Of a stretch of 64,000 nt of DNA, positions 15,035 to 23,609 are shown piece by piece. Both the position numbers and the translations under genes were made by a program. Source of the DNA: an uncultured Dehalococcoidia bacterium (GTDB lineage: Bacteria; Chloroflexota; Dehalococcoidia; Lucifugimonadales; CATQGZ01); contig OY282365.1 in the NCBI GenBank assembly GCA_958295685.1, positions 1,302,001-1,366,000 on the forward strand. The letters are read 5' to 3'. The notes under the pieces are model-generated. The model was not told where the DNA came from, did no database searches, and was given only the letters and a program-made list of their open reading frames with translations. Position 1 is the first letter of the stretch. Each line of letters begins with the position of its first letter.

Positions 15035-15976
15035 TCAGTATCGTATCCTCGGATCAGCGTAGGCGTACAGGATGTCGGTCAGGAGGTTCACGTAGATGTA
15101 CACGAGCGCCGTCAGCATCAGAAGGGCATGGACGATCGGATAGTCCCTGTCGACCACCGCCGTCACTAGGAGCCTCCCAAGCCCCGGGATCGTAAAGACT
15201 ATCTCGATTATCGTCGTTCCTGTGACAAGCCCGACGACCAGGAATCCCAGTGTGGTGATGACGGGTATGGAGGCGTTCTTGAAGGCGTGTCGGAAGTGTA
15301 CGACGCGCTCGGCCAGACCCTTCGCCCTAGCCGTCCTGATGTAGTCCTGCTGGAGCACCTCGACCATTCCCGTGCGCGTCATCCGCGCAAAGACGGCAGC
15401 CGTAGAGACCGAGATGACGATGGCGGGCAGAGTGATGCTCCTCAGCCAAGGGAGCACCCCCTCGGAGATGCTGGTGTACCCCAGGACAGGGAAGATCGGG
15501 AGCTTGACTGCGAATGTCCACAGCGCGAGGAATGCGAGCCAGAAGCCGGGTACGGAGAAGCCGATGACGGAGAAGAACAGCACCGCGCGGTCCAGGCCGG
15601 AGTTGGGCCTCCACGCGGCCAGGAGGCCCAGCGGTATGCCGAGTAGCACTGAGAGGACAGTTCCGAGGAAGGCGATGCTCAGCGTGGGCTCCAAGCGTGG
15701 GGACATCAGGCTCGTAACAGGGTACCGGCTGATGAGAGACGTTCCCAGGTCGCCCCTGAACAGATTACCCATCCATCTCGCGAACTGAACCAGGACGGGG
15801 TCGTTCAGTCCGAGGGCGTCCCGGAGGGCTTCCTCCTGTTCGAGGGTGGCCTCTTCGTCGATGATCACCCCGACGGCGTCGCCGGCGGCGATCTGCATCA
15901 GGAAGAAGGAGAGGGCCCCTACGAGGAAGACAATGGGCACGGTGGCGAGGAGGCGCCTTAATATGTAGGCTTGCAC
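15035..15976 (-). CDS. dppB: Peptide/nickel-type ABC transporter permease (DppB-like)
   Basis: A 313-residue permease starting MQAYILRRLLATVPIVFLVG, the classic DppB N-terminus. It has six predicted membrane segments, the EAA region (RTARAKGLAERVVHFRHAFK) and the C-terminal IYVNLLTDILYAYADPRIRY. It forms the transmembrane channel with the DppC-like subunit 19 bp downstream. Substrate is peptide or a related small molecule. Confidence 0.93.
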   Translation of the reverse strand: MQAYILRRLLATVPIVFLVGALSFFLMQIAAGDAVGVIIDEEATLEQEEALRDALGLNDPVLVQFARWMGNLFRGDLGTSLISRYPVTSLMSPRLEPTLSIAFLGTVLSVLLGIPLGLLAAWRPNSGLDRAVLFFSVIGFSVPGFWLAFLALWTFAVKLPIFPVLGYTSISEGVLPWLRSITLPAIVISVSTAAVFARMTRTGMVEVLQQDYIRTARAKGLAERVVHFRHAFKNASIPVITTLGFLVVGLVTGTTIIEIVFTIPGLGRLLVTAVVDRDYPIVHALLMLTALVYIYVNLLTDILYAYADPRIRY

Positions 15977-16045
15977 GCCCCAGCATTCCTCCCTCGGCGC
16001 GGCACTTGGTGAGCGGCGGGTCAGGCGGTCAGGTGGAGTGAATCA

Positions 16046-16083
16046 GCGTGGGGGACGGGGGCACGTCTCCACCCCCCACGCCG
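16046..16083 (-). terminator. GC-rich hairpin between binding-protein and permease genes
   Basis: GCGTGGGGG and CCCCCCACGC form a 9-bp stem around a loop of about 18 bases, in the gap between the binding-protein gene (ends 16,100) and the permease gene (starts 15,976). No T-run follows, so it more likely stabilises the binding-protein message or causes partial termination. Such an arrangement normally makes binding protein more abundant than permease. Confidence 0.5.
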
Positions 16084-16099
16084 GTTCGATCGTGTGCCG

Positions 16100-17941
16100 C
16101 TAGCGTTCGAGCCACACGTTGAAGAAGGGCCGGTTCCAGAGCAGCGGGGCGAACCCCTTCACGTCGGTGCGCGCTGCCGCGAGCTCGAAGTACTCACCTA
16201 CACTGACGATGGGGACGTCCTCATAGACCGCCTCGGCGATTTCTTCGGCGATCGCTTGGATCTCTTCTATGGTGTAGACGTCGGCGAAGAGCTTGTCCCA
16301 CAGGGCGGTCAGCTTGCCGGTGTCGTCCTTGTACTTGTGCAGCCACCCCTCCTTCTTGAGGTGGGCGGTTGCCCCGAGGTATGGATGGTAGAAGCCGACG
16401 CTTGCGGTGATGAGCGCGTCCCAGTTATCCGAGTCGGCTCGAGTCGCGCGCCAAGTTGCGTTGTCCATGGCCTGATAGTCGACGCGGAGGCCGATGCTCT
16501 CCATTATGTCGCGCACCACTTTGCTGGAGCCCGCGAGCACCGGATGGTACTCCCCGACGATGAACTTCACTTCGTAGCCCTCGTGACCGGCGTCCTTGAC
16601 GAGCTGCCGGGCCTGCTCCAGGTCCTTGACGTTATAGACCTCTGAGCCAGCGTCGGTTTCCCACGCCGTGCCGCAGGACCATATCGAGGCGCACGTTCTC
16701 CAGTACTTGGCCGGGCCAATCGCGCCTCTGAGGATGTCTTCCGAGTCTATGGCGAGTTGCAGAGCCTTCCTCATACGCAGGTCGTCGAAGGGCGGGTGGT
16801 CGTGCTGGAGCCAGATGCCGAGCCGCCTGGCCGGCGACTCGAGGTTGATCAGGTTGACGTCCCTGTGCTTTTCGAGGCGCTCGGCAAAGTCGCCGCCGAC
16901 CGAGAGTAGGACGTCTATCTGGCCGGTCTCTATTGCCGCGATCTGCGCGGCCGTATCGGGGACCTCGATATACTCGATCGTGTCGATCAGCGCAACCTTC
17001 TTACCGGTCATGAAGCTGGAGCGCTGCTCGGACGGGATGTAGTCCTCAAAGCGAGATAGCGTGGTCTTGTCCCCCGGCACCCACTCTTCCAGCTTGTAGG
17101 GGCCTGCGCCGATCAGCACGGTGGACGCCTGGGTTACCGGCAGCTGCCATATCTCTCTTGGGACGGTCGGAGTCGCGCCGCCGTCGGCGAGGGCGTCCAG
17201 GGTGAACGGGGCCTTCTTCTTCAGGGTTATCTGGAAGTTGTTGTCGTCAATCTCCGTCCACTCGTCCATGAAGTCCTGGTAGAACTGGACGTAGAGCCCC
17301 GGTTTGTCCTTGGAGCGCTCGGCAGAGCCCCTGACGTCACGCGCGGTGACCGGCTCGCCGTTGTGGAACTTCAGCCCATCTCTGAGATGGAACCGCCAGG
17401 TCAGCCCGTCCGAGCTGGCCTGCCAGCTGTCCACCTGCATCCCGGCCGACGTCATGGCGGCGGTGCGTGCGAATATGCCTTCGTGCGTCTGGGTCGCGAC
17501 CTCTCCGGGCCCGGCCGCCGTCTGGATGTCCAGAGTCTTCATGCCGGGGAAGTTGGATCTCAGCGTTCCTCCGGCTCGGGGGTCCTTGAGGACAATCTTT
17601 TCGACCTCCCTGACCACCTCCTGGGTGACCACGACGGGCTTCTCCACCTCGACGGTCCTGACGACCTCTTTCTCCACCACCACCGTCTCGCCGGGCACCT
17701 CCACCTCCCTCACCACCTCCTTGATAACCTCGATCGGCTTCTCCACCTCGACGGTCCTGACGACCTCCTTCTCCACCTCCACCACCTTCTCGACAGGCAC
17801 CTCCCTGACCACCTCCTGGGTGACCACTCTATCGACAGGCACCTCCCTGACCGTCTCCGTGGTGCAGGCCAGAGTAGCAGCGAGCGTCCCCGCAACTATG
17901 GCCACAGCCGCCGGCAGTCTCAGTCTCTTTACGATATTCAT
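16100..17941 (-). CDS. Peptide ABC transporter substrate-binding lipoprotein with VE-rich linker
   Basis: A 613-residue SBP_bac_5 (DppA/OppA) protein. The signal peptide ends in LAATLAC (lipidated Cys near 26). Residues about 30-120 are a long repetitive linker of VREVPV, VEKEVVRTVEVEKP and similar units, probably an extended coiled stalk. The binding domain follows: GGTLRSNFPG, the conserved WRFHLRDGLKFHNGEPVTA motif, and YEVKFIVGEYHPV late. The start is ATG 17,941 after CGGAGG; the longer frame to 18,001 lacks a site. It heads the transporter operon. Confidence 0.92.
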   Translation of the reverse strand: MNIVKRLRLPAAVAIVAGTLAATLACTTETVREVPVDRVVTQEVVREVPVEKVVEVEKEVVRTVEVEKPIEVIKEVVREVEVPGETVVVEKEVVRTVEVEKPVVVTQEVVREVEKIVLKDPRAGGTLRSNFPGMKTLDIQTAAGPGEVATQTHEGIFARTAAMTSAGMQVDSWQASSDGLTWRFHLRDGLKFHNGEPVTARDVRGSAERSKDKPGLYVQFYQDFMDEWTEIDDNNFQITLKKKAPFTLDALADGGATPTVPREIWQLPVTQASTVLIGAGPYKLEEWVPGDKTTLSRFEDYIPSEQRSSFMTGKKVALIDTIEYIEVPDTAAQIAAIETGQIDVLLSVGGDFAERLEKHRDVNLINLESPARRLGIWLQHDHPPFDDLRMRKALQLAIDSEDILRGAIGPAKYWRTCASIWSCGTAWETDAGSEVYNVKDLEQARQLVKDAGHEGYEVKFIVGEYHPVLAGSSKVVRDIMESIGLRVDYQAMDNATWRATRADSDNWDALITASVGFYHPYLGATAHLKKEGWLHKYKDDTGKLTALWDKLFADVYTIEEIQAIAEEIAEAVYEDVPIVSVGEYFELAAARTDVKGFAPLLWNRPFFNVWLER

Positions 17942-18381
17942 TCGATACCTCCGTGTTTTCACGTGACCACCGAGACGAACCGGATTCAATGGAATCCGCA
18001 ATGTATATCACGGGTAGGGCTCTGTCAAACTCGTGAACCCCGTTGTAACTGTTCAGACTTCATGAGGTCTTTTCGATGATCGTAGTCCTGATAAAGCAGA
18101 CGGCTGGGTCCCCCACCCGCCTGCCCGCCCATTTTGGAAACTGGGGGCAAGCCCCCAGACCCCCTGTCAGAAGGGGAGAACGTGGTCGGTGGTCAGTGGA
18201 GAGTGCTCCTCAGACTCCCTGCTAGAGGGGAGAACCCCTCTGGACTCCCCTTTCGGATCTCACAAAGTCTGAACAGTTTCACCCCCAGGGCAATCGCATC
18301 TGAAGGGCCTCTGCCTGGGGTTTTGCCGAAAACTGTCCCAAACTGTTCCATTTTGTTCCGTCTCGTAGCTGAGGGTTCGAT

Positions 18382-18458
18382 TTCGTGGAACAATTGTGGG
18401 GCACTTGTGGAACAGATGTAGAACAGAACCGGAACAGTTGTGGGACAATTGTGGGACA
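18382..18458 (-). repeat. Iteron array B4: seven exact 11-bp units
   Basis: Read on the minus strand, seven consecutive 11-bp units begin TGTCCCACAAT, TGTCCCACAAC, TGTTCCGGTTC, TGTTCTACATC and end TGTTCCACGAA: 77 bp with no drift in phase. Downstream are the conserved CAGCTACGAGA and inverted copies GGAACA and GGGACA. A 71-codon ORF (18,494 to 18,279, start MEVANPIAALKT) reads through all of it. Confidence 0.8.
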
Positions 18459-18500
18459 GGTCTTCAGGGCTGCTATTGGGTTGGCTACTTCCATGTGAAT

Positions 18501-18529
18501 AATGTAGTACAGGAGTTCGCTGTTGTCAA
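18501..18529 (-). promoter_or_regulatory. B4 promoter
   Basis: On the minus strand TTGACA (18,529-18,524), 17-bp spacer, TACATT (18,506-18,501). The spacer is identical to B1. It is placed to transcribe the B4 ORF and iterons. Confidence 0.7.
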
Positions 18530-18577
18530 GGGGAGAACCCTTCGGACCTCACGGAGTCTGAACAGCTTCACTCCGTT

Positions 18578-18806
18578 CCGTACCGCACTCGGTGCATCGT
18601 TCAGGGGCATGAACCTCTCGACGGCTGGGCTTGACTCGCTGACAGGCAAGCCGTGTTCACGATGCTTCCGAGGCGGTCGTCTCCTGGGCATCGCCTTGTT
18701 ACCGGGCATTCCGGTACGGGACACCGCAGGGAGAGTTGACTCCCCAGGTACTCGAAACCCCAGACTCGATTCATCAACTCTGAACTGTTACAGAATCGAG
18801 GGTCGC
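18578..18806. other. Non-coding debris between element and dadA-like gene
   Basis: No convincing gene. The stretch contains another MITE-type end (AACTCTGAACTGTTAC ending at 18,791), so a larger or older insertion may span 18,045-18,791. The segment from 18,600 to 18,760 has no recognised content. Confidence 0.5.
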
Positions 18807-18834
18807 TTGACAACAAGAGTGGCTGTCGTATGAT
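18807..18834 (+). promoter_or_regulatory. Promoter of the DadA-like gene, decides the start codon
   Basis: TTGACA 18,807-18,812, 16-bp spacer, TATGAT 18,829-18,834. The upstream in-frame ATG codons at 18,830 and 18,833 lie in the -10 box, so they cannot be on the message. Transcription should begin near 18,841, only a few bases before ATG 18,845. Confidence 0.7.
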
Positions 18835-18844
18835 GCCCGCGGTC

Positions 18845-20131
18845 ATGGAAGCCACTCTCAACCCCACTACAGGACCAGTCCGCCGTGCCGACGTGCTGGT
18901 CATCGGGGGCGGCGTGCTCGGTGTCTGCGCCGCCTACTTCCTGACCGAGGCGGGCAGGAGTGTGCTGCTCGTCGACAGGGAGGATGTCTGCGCAGGCTCC
19001 TCCTACGGCAACGCAGGGTTGATAGTTCCAAGCCACAGCGTGCCGTTCGCACGGCCCGGAGTCGTCTGGCAGGCGTTGCGCTGGATGTTCGACCCTGAGA
19101 GCCCCTTCTACATCAGGCTCAGGCCGGAGCCCGCCCTCCTAGACTGGATCTGGCGATTCCGCGGGGCCTCGAACGTCCGCAGCAGGGACAGGACCATGCC
19201 GGTGATCCGCGACCTCATCATGAAGAGCCTGGAGCTGTACCGGTCGTTCGAGGCGATGGACGACATGGAGTTCGGGTTCGAGCAGAGAGGAGTGCTTCAC
19301 CTCTTCAATACCGAGGAGGGCCTCCACGAAGGCCGCCGCGATGCCGACCTGCTCGGTAGCGTCGGAGTCCGCACCGAGGTCCTGAGCAAACGGGAGGTGG
19401 ACGACCGGCTTGGGGGGCTGGACGCGAAGGTGGTCGGCGGGATCGAGTATCCACAAGACGCCCACCTGACCCCCGCGCGCTTCGTGCGGGCACTGGCGGA
19501 GAGATTCCGAGCCATGGGCGGCGAGGTGACCGCCCCCGCCGAGGTGCTGGGATTCGAGACGGAAGGCCGGAAGGTCGTCGGCGTGACCACCTCCGTGGGC
19601 AGTCTCGAAGCCGACGAGGTGGTGCTGGCTGCCGGATCGTGGACGCCGCCACTCGTCCGGGGCCTTGGGATCAAGGCCCTGATACAGGCTGCCAAGGGCT
19701 ACAGCATCACATTTCGAAAGCCTCGGGACGCTCCGGAGACGCCGTTCATCTGCGAGGAGGGGCACGTGGCCGTGACCCCGATGGGAGACACGATCCGGTT
19801 CGCCGGGACGCTGGAGATGGCGGGAATCGACCTGTCCATCAACCGCCGGCGCGTCGAGGCCGTCTCACGCGCTCCCGCGGCCTACCTGACCGAACTCGAC
19901 CCGAGCCGGATGGAGAGGATCGAGGTCTGGGCGGGTCTGCGCCCCGTCACGCCCGACGGCCTGGCGCTCTTGGGCCGCTCCCCGCGCTACGACAATCTCA
20001 CCCTCGCCGCCGGCCACGCGATGATCGGCATGTCATCAGGACCGGCCAGCGGCCTGCTCGCCGCACAGGTGATCACGGGCGAGGAGCCGTTCATGGACAT
20101 ATCGCCGATGAACCCGGCCCGCTTCGGATAG
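18845..20131 (+). CDS. FAD-dependent amino-acid oxidoreductase (DadA-like)
   Basis: A 428-residue DAO-family flavoprotein. The FAD-binding loop VLVIGGGVLGVCAAYFLTEA lies near the N-terminus, with the family segment SSYGNAGLIVPSH typical of D-amino-acid dehydrogenase. The C-terminal WAGLRPVTPDGLALLGRSPR and LAAGHAMIGMSSGPASGLLA close the FAD site. It probably oxidises a D-amino acid or glycine-type amine and passes electrons to the quinone pool. I chose the leaderless-type start because the promoter overlaps the earlier ATGs. It is a single gene, convergent with mutS. Confidence 0.88.
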   Translation: MEATLNPTTGPVRRADVLVIGGGVLGVCAAYFLTEAGRSVLLVDREDVCAGSSYGNAGLIVPSHSVPFARPGVVWQALRWMFDPESPFYIRLRPEPALLDWIWRFRGASNVRSRDRTMPVIRDLIMKSLELYRSFEAMDDMEFGFEQRGVLHLFNTEEGLHEGRRDADLLGSVGVRTEVLSKREVDDRLGGLDAKVVGGIEYPQDAHLTPARFVRALAERFRAMGGEVTAPAEVLGFETEGRKVVGVTTSVGSLEADEVVLAAGSWTPPLVRGLGIKALIQAAKGYSITFRKPRDAPETPFICEEGHVAVTPMGDTIRFAGTLEMAGIDLSINRRRVEAVSRAPAAYLTELDPSRMERIEVWAGLRPVTPDGLALLGRSPRYDNLTLAAGHAMIGMSSGPASGLLAAQVITGEEPFMDISPMNPARFG

Positions 20132-20214
20132 GCGGCAGCGGCGAACACGCAGCCGTGCGCGCAGGATGGCTCGACGGGAATGGCGCCAACGAAGTGTGAA
20201 TCTGCGGGCCGTGT

Positions 20215-22797
20215 TCAGGAACCTCCGGCCCTCTCCTGGAGTTCGTAGAGCTTCGTAATGGCCTCCAGCGGGGTCAGAGACGCAATGTCTAGGGCCAGCA
20301 GATCACCGGCAACGTCCGTATCCGGATGCAGCAATGAGAGTTGCTGGGCCGGCGGCCGGCGTGGGCGGCCTGCGGCCGGGTCTCCGGCGGCGCGTGAGGG
20401 AGCGGCGCCCTCCAGGTCTCTCAGTATGTCCCAGGCGCGGTTGACCACGCTTCCCGGTAGTCCGGCGATCCGGGCGACGTGGACTCCGTAGCTCTTGTCG
20501 GCGCCGCCGGGCGCGATCCGGCGCAGGAAGACGACCTCGCCCCTCTCTTCGGAGACAGCCACGTTGTAGTTCCGTACGCGGGGGAGGTACTCGGCCAGGC
20601 CGGTCAGTTCGTGGTAGTGGGTGGCGAACAGGGTCTTGCATCCTAGGCGGGGGTGGTTGTGCAGATATTCGGCGGTGGCCTGAGCTATGGCGAGGCCGTC
20701 GTAGGTGCTGGTTCCCCTTCCGATCTCGTCCAAGATGATCAGGGACCGCTCGGTGGCATGATTCAGGATGGACGCGGTCTCGACCATCTCAATCATGAAC
20801 GTGGACTGCCCCACCGCGAGGTCGTCCTGAAGCCCGATGCGGGTGAAGATGCGGTCGACTGCGCCAATCGTAGCCGACTCCGCCGGGACGAAGCTCCCGA
20901 CCTGCGCCATGAGGACGATGAGCGCCACCTGTCTGATATACGTAGACTTGCCGGACATGTTCGGCCCCGTCAGGACGACAAGCTGCTCATCGAGGCACGA
21001 TAGGCGGGTGTCGTTCGGGACGAAGGCGCCCGCCGGCAGCATACGCTCGACCACCGGATGCCTGCCCTTCCTGACGTCGATGGAGTCCTGTTCGTTCAGT
21101 TCGGGGCGGACGTAGCCGTATCTGGAGGCGGCCTCTCCCAGGGAGCACAGGGCGTCGGCGCGGGCGACCGCGGCTGCCGTCTGCATTATCTGCGGAGCCG
21201 CCTCGCCGATCTGTCCGCATATTCGGTGGAACAGCGACCCCTCCATCTCCTCGATGCGCTCCTGCGCGTTCAGGATCAGCGACTCGTGCTCCTTCATGTC
21301 GGGGGTGATGAAGCGCTCCGCCGCCACCAGGGTCTGGCGCCTGACGTAGCGCTGTGGGACGAGGGAGAGGTTCGGCTTAGTGACCTCTATGTAGTATCCG
21401 AATACTCTGTTGTATCCGACCTTGAGCGACTTGATACCGGTTAGCTCTCGCTCTGATTGTTCGAGTCCGGCGATGTATTGCTGTGCGTCCAGGGACGCGG
21501 ACCGGAGCTCGTCGAGCTCCGGTGAGAATCCGGCGCGTATCACCTGGCCCGCCCCTATCGAGACGGGTGGGGCGTCGGCGATGGCCTCCCGGATCAGCTT
21601 CACGACATTCTCGTTGTCCGCGATGCTTTGGGCCAGATGCTCGACGCGGCGCGCGTCGTCGTCTTCCTCCAGGATCGCCCTGACCTGAGGCGCGGCGGTG
21701 AGGCTCTGTGCCAAGCCGACGAGGTCACGCGGAGTGGCGCTGAAGCCGCGGACGCGGTTCATCAGCCTTTCGACGTCTGAGATTGCATCGAGATGGACGA
21801 GCACCCTTTCTCGTCTCAGATCGCTTCTCTTGAACCACTCCACGGCCTCCTGGCGCTCCAGGAGGCCGTGGACCGACAACAGCGGCTGTCCCAGCCACCG
21901 GCGCAGCAGCCGCCCGCCCATCGGGGTACGGGTGCGGTCGAGGACGGCCAGGAGCGACCTCCCAGAGTCGGCCCAGCGTCCTCCCTCGAACAGTTCGAGG
22001 TTTCGCCGTGTCTGCGGGTCCAGCACCATATAGGACTCGGTCGAGTAGGTCCTCAGGACGGTGATCTGCGCCAGGGCGGTCTTCTGGCTGCGTCCCAGGT
22101 AGTCGATAATCGCGCCGGCGCTCCTAGCCGCGAGCGGCAGATGCTCGCAACCGAACGCCTCGAGAGACGCGACCCCGAAGTGGTTCAGGAGGGTCTCTCT
22201 GGCCCACTCGGGGTGGAAGGAGTCGAGGGGAAGGCGTGTGACCACCGTTCCATTGGCGGCGGGCAGGTCCTCGTCCGTCTCGGGCGCCAGGAGCTCCGAG
22301 GGCGACAGTCTGCTCAGCTCCGTCGGGAGCTGCGAGAGGTCGAACTGGGCGGCCGCGAACTCGCTGGTGGTGATGTCCACGTACGCCAGCCCTGCGCGGC
22401 CGCCGTCCACGACCACTGCGGCGAGGTAGTTGTTGACCTTCTGCTCGAGAATCGCGTCTTCGACGACGGTGCCCGGAGTGACTATCCGCACCACCTCCCG
22501 GTCGACCAGTCCCCTGGACTCGGCGGGGTCGCTGGTCTGCTCGCAGATGGCGACTCGGTAGCCCTTCTTGACTAGGCGCGCGAGGTAGGAATCGAGGGTA
22601 TGGTAGGGTATTCCGGCTAGGGGAACGCGCTGTCCGCGTCCCATCTCCCTGGAGGTCAGGGCTATTTCGAGTTCTCTGGCGACGAGCCGCGCGTCGTCGT
22701 CAAAGGTTTCGTAGAAGTCGCCCATCCGGAAGAGCAGCACCTCGTCGGGGTGCTCTTTCTTGATGCGCAGGTACTGGCGTCTGGCGGGGGTGGTCAT
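20215..22797 (-). CDS. mutS: DNA mismatch repair protein MutS
   Basis: An 860-residue full-length MutS. The mismatch-reading Phe-x-Glu motif is in LFRMGDFYETF near residue 25-35. The connector, lever and clamp domains follow. The ATPase has TGPNMSGKSTYIRQ (Walker A), LIILDEIGRGTSTYDGLAIA (Walker B and signature) and LFATHYHEL (His loop). A C-terminal helix-turn-helix dimerisation end is present (LTPLEAITKLYELQERA). It lies 71 bp downstream of the FNR-like gene on the same strand and may share that transcript. No mutL is in the window. Confidence 0.97.
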   Translation of the reverse strand: MTTPARRQYLRIKKEHPDEVLLFRMGDFYETFDDDARLVARELEIALTSREMGRGQRVPLAGIPYHTLDSYLARLVKKGYRVAICEQTSDPAESRGLVDREVVRIVTPGTVVEDAILEQKVNNYLAAVVVDGGRAGLAYVDITTSEFAAAQFDLSQLPTELSRLSPSELLAPETDEDLPAANGTVVTRLPLDSFHPEWARETLLNHFGVASLEAFGCEHLPLAARSAGAIIDYLGRSQKTALAQITVLRTYSTESYMVLDPQTRRNLELFEGGRWADSGRSLLAVLDRTRTPMGGRLLRRWLGQPLLSVHGLLERQEAVEWFKRSDLRRERVLVHLDAISDVERLMNRVRGFSATPRDLVGLAQSLTAAPQVRAILEEDDDARRVEHLAQSIADNENVVKLIREAIADAPPVSIGAGQVIRAGFSPELDELRSASLDAQQYIAGLEQSERELTGIKSLKVGYNRVFGYYIEVTKPNLSLVPQRYVRRQTLVAAERFITPDMKEHESLILNAQERIEEMEGSLFHRICGQIGEAAPQIMQTAAAVARADALCSLGEAASRYGYVRPELNEQDSIDVRKGRHPVVERMLPAGAFVPNDTRLSCLDEQLVVLTGPNMSGKSTYIRQVALIVLMAQVGSFVPAESATIGAVDRIFTRIGLQDDLAVGQSTFMIEMVETASILNHATERSLIILDEIGRGTSTYDGLAIAQATAEYLHNHPRLGCKTLFATHYHELTGLAEYLPRVRNYNVAVSEERGEVVFLRRIAPGGADKSYGVHVARIAGLPGSVVNRAWDILRDLEGAAPSRAAGDPAAGRPRRPPAQQLSLLHPDTDVAGDLLALDIASLTPLEAITKLYELQERAGGS

Positions 22798-22868
22798 GGC
22801 GTCCCGGGAGCCTTGCCGTGCCTATTATAGCGGACGGGAACGCCGGTCAGAGGGTGAGTGGGCGCGCC

Positions 22869-23609
22869 CTAGCCCTCTTTCCAGAAGCGCTCTTCCTCGA
22901 CCCTGAAGCCTCTGGGCCGCAGGCGCTCCTTCACGTCCTCGATCATGCCCGGGTGTCCGCAGGCATAGACCAGGGTATCGTCGGGGGTGAGTCCGAACTC
23001 CTCGACGTATTTCTCGAGGAGGGCGTTGACCCGGCCGGTCTCGCCCGTCCAGCCCCTGTTTCGGTCTTCGCCCGGCCGGCTGACGGTTGGCACGAAGGTG
23101 AGCATGTCGGGGCGCTCTGCCGCGACCTTCTCGAGCTCGCGGTCGTATACCAGCTCATCCTGGTAGCTCGCACCCTCCAGAATGTAGAAGTGGTGCCCCT
23201 GGCGCCGGTTGTGGATGTAGTCGCGGACAATGCTGACGTACGGCACGACGCCTGTGACGGTGCCGACGAACAGCTGGTTCGGGAGTAACGGGTCCATGGT
23301 AAACAGGCCCTTGGCGCGCGGTCGTATGGAGACCGTGTCGCCGGGATAGGTCTCCCACAGGATTGGGGTGAGCACTCCTTCGGGAGGAGGGACGCGTTCC
23401 ACAAAGAGCTCGAGGGCGGGCTCGTGTGGGGCGGATGCTATGGAGTAGGCACGCTCGACGCCGTCCACGCCTATGGTGCAGTACTGCCCCGCCTTGAAGG
23501 TGAACCCGTCGGGGCGTTCTATCCACAAGAGCAGGAGGTCGTCGGTCAGGTCCTGTCTCCGCAGGATCGGCACCTCGGCCAGCTTCGGCTTGCGTCGCAG
23601 CGTGATCAA
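22869..23609 (-). CDS. Ferredoxin-NADP reductase-like FAD/NAD subunit
   Basis: A 246-residue flavoprotein of the FNR superfamily. The FAD site has ERAYSIASAPHEP (the RxYS motif), the NAD(P) domain GTVTGVVPYVSIVRDY (the usual GTGTGxAP is altered), and YACGHPGMIEDVKERL and the C-terminal aromatic FWKEG. It starts in the last codons of the NuoG-like gene (4-bp ATGA-type overlap), so it is translated with that complex. It likely transfers electrons between NAD(P)H or ferredoxin and the NuoEFG-like module, possibly making a transhydrogenase-like or bifurcating assembly; that is inference. Confidence 0.82.
   Translation of the reverse strand: MITLRRKPKLAEVPILRRQDLTDDLLLLWIERPDGFTFKAGQYCTIGVDGVERAYSIASAPHEPALELFVERVPPPEGVLTPILWETYPGDTVSIRPRAKGLFTMDPLLPNQLFVGTVTGVVPYVSIVRDYIHNRRQGHHFYILEGASYQDELVYDRELEKVAAERPDMLTFVPTVSRPGEDRNRGWTGETGRVNALLEKYVEEFGLTPDDTLVYACGHPGMIEDVKERLRPRGFRVEEERFWKEG

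Larger units (their letters stand above)
18045..18569. mobile_element. Composite MITE-like element carrying cassette B4
   Basis: The left end is GTAACTGTTCAGACT at 18,045. Matching inverted ends AGTCTGAACAGTTTC and AGTCTGAACAGCTTC finish at 18,280 and 18,569. The outer pair is flanked by ACCCCGTT (18,037-18,044) and ACTCCGTT (18,570-18,577), a 7/8 match that fits an 8-bp target duplication. The left half is the plain MITE; the right half (18,281-18,555) is the complete B4 cassette on the minus strand. No transposase is encoded. Confidence 0.7.
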
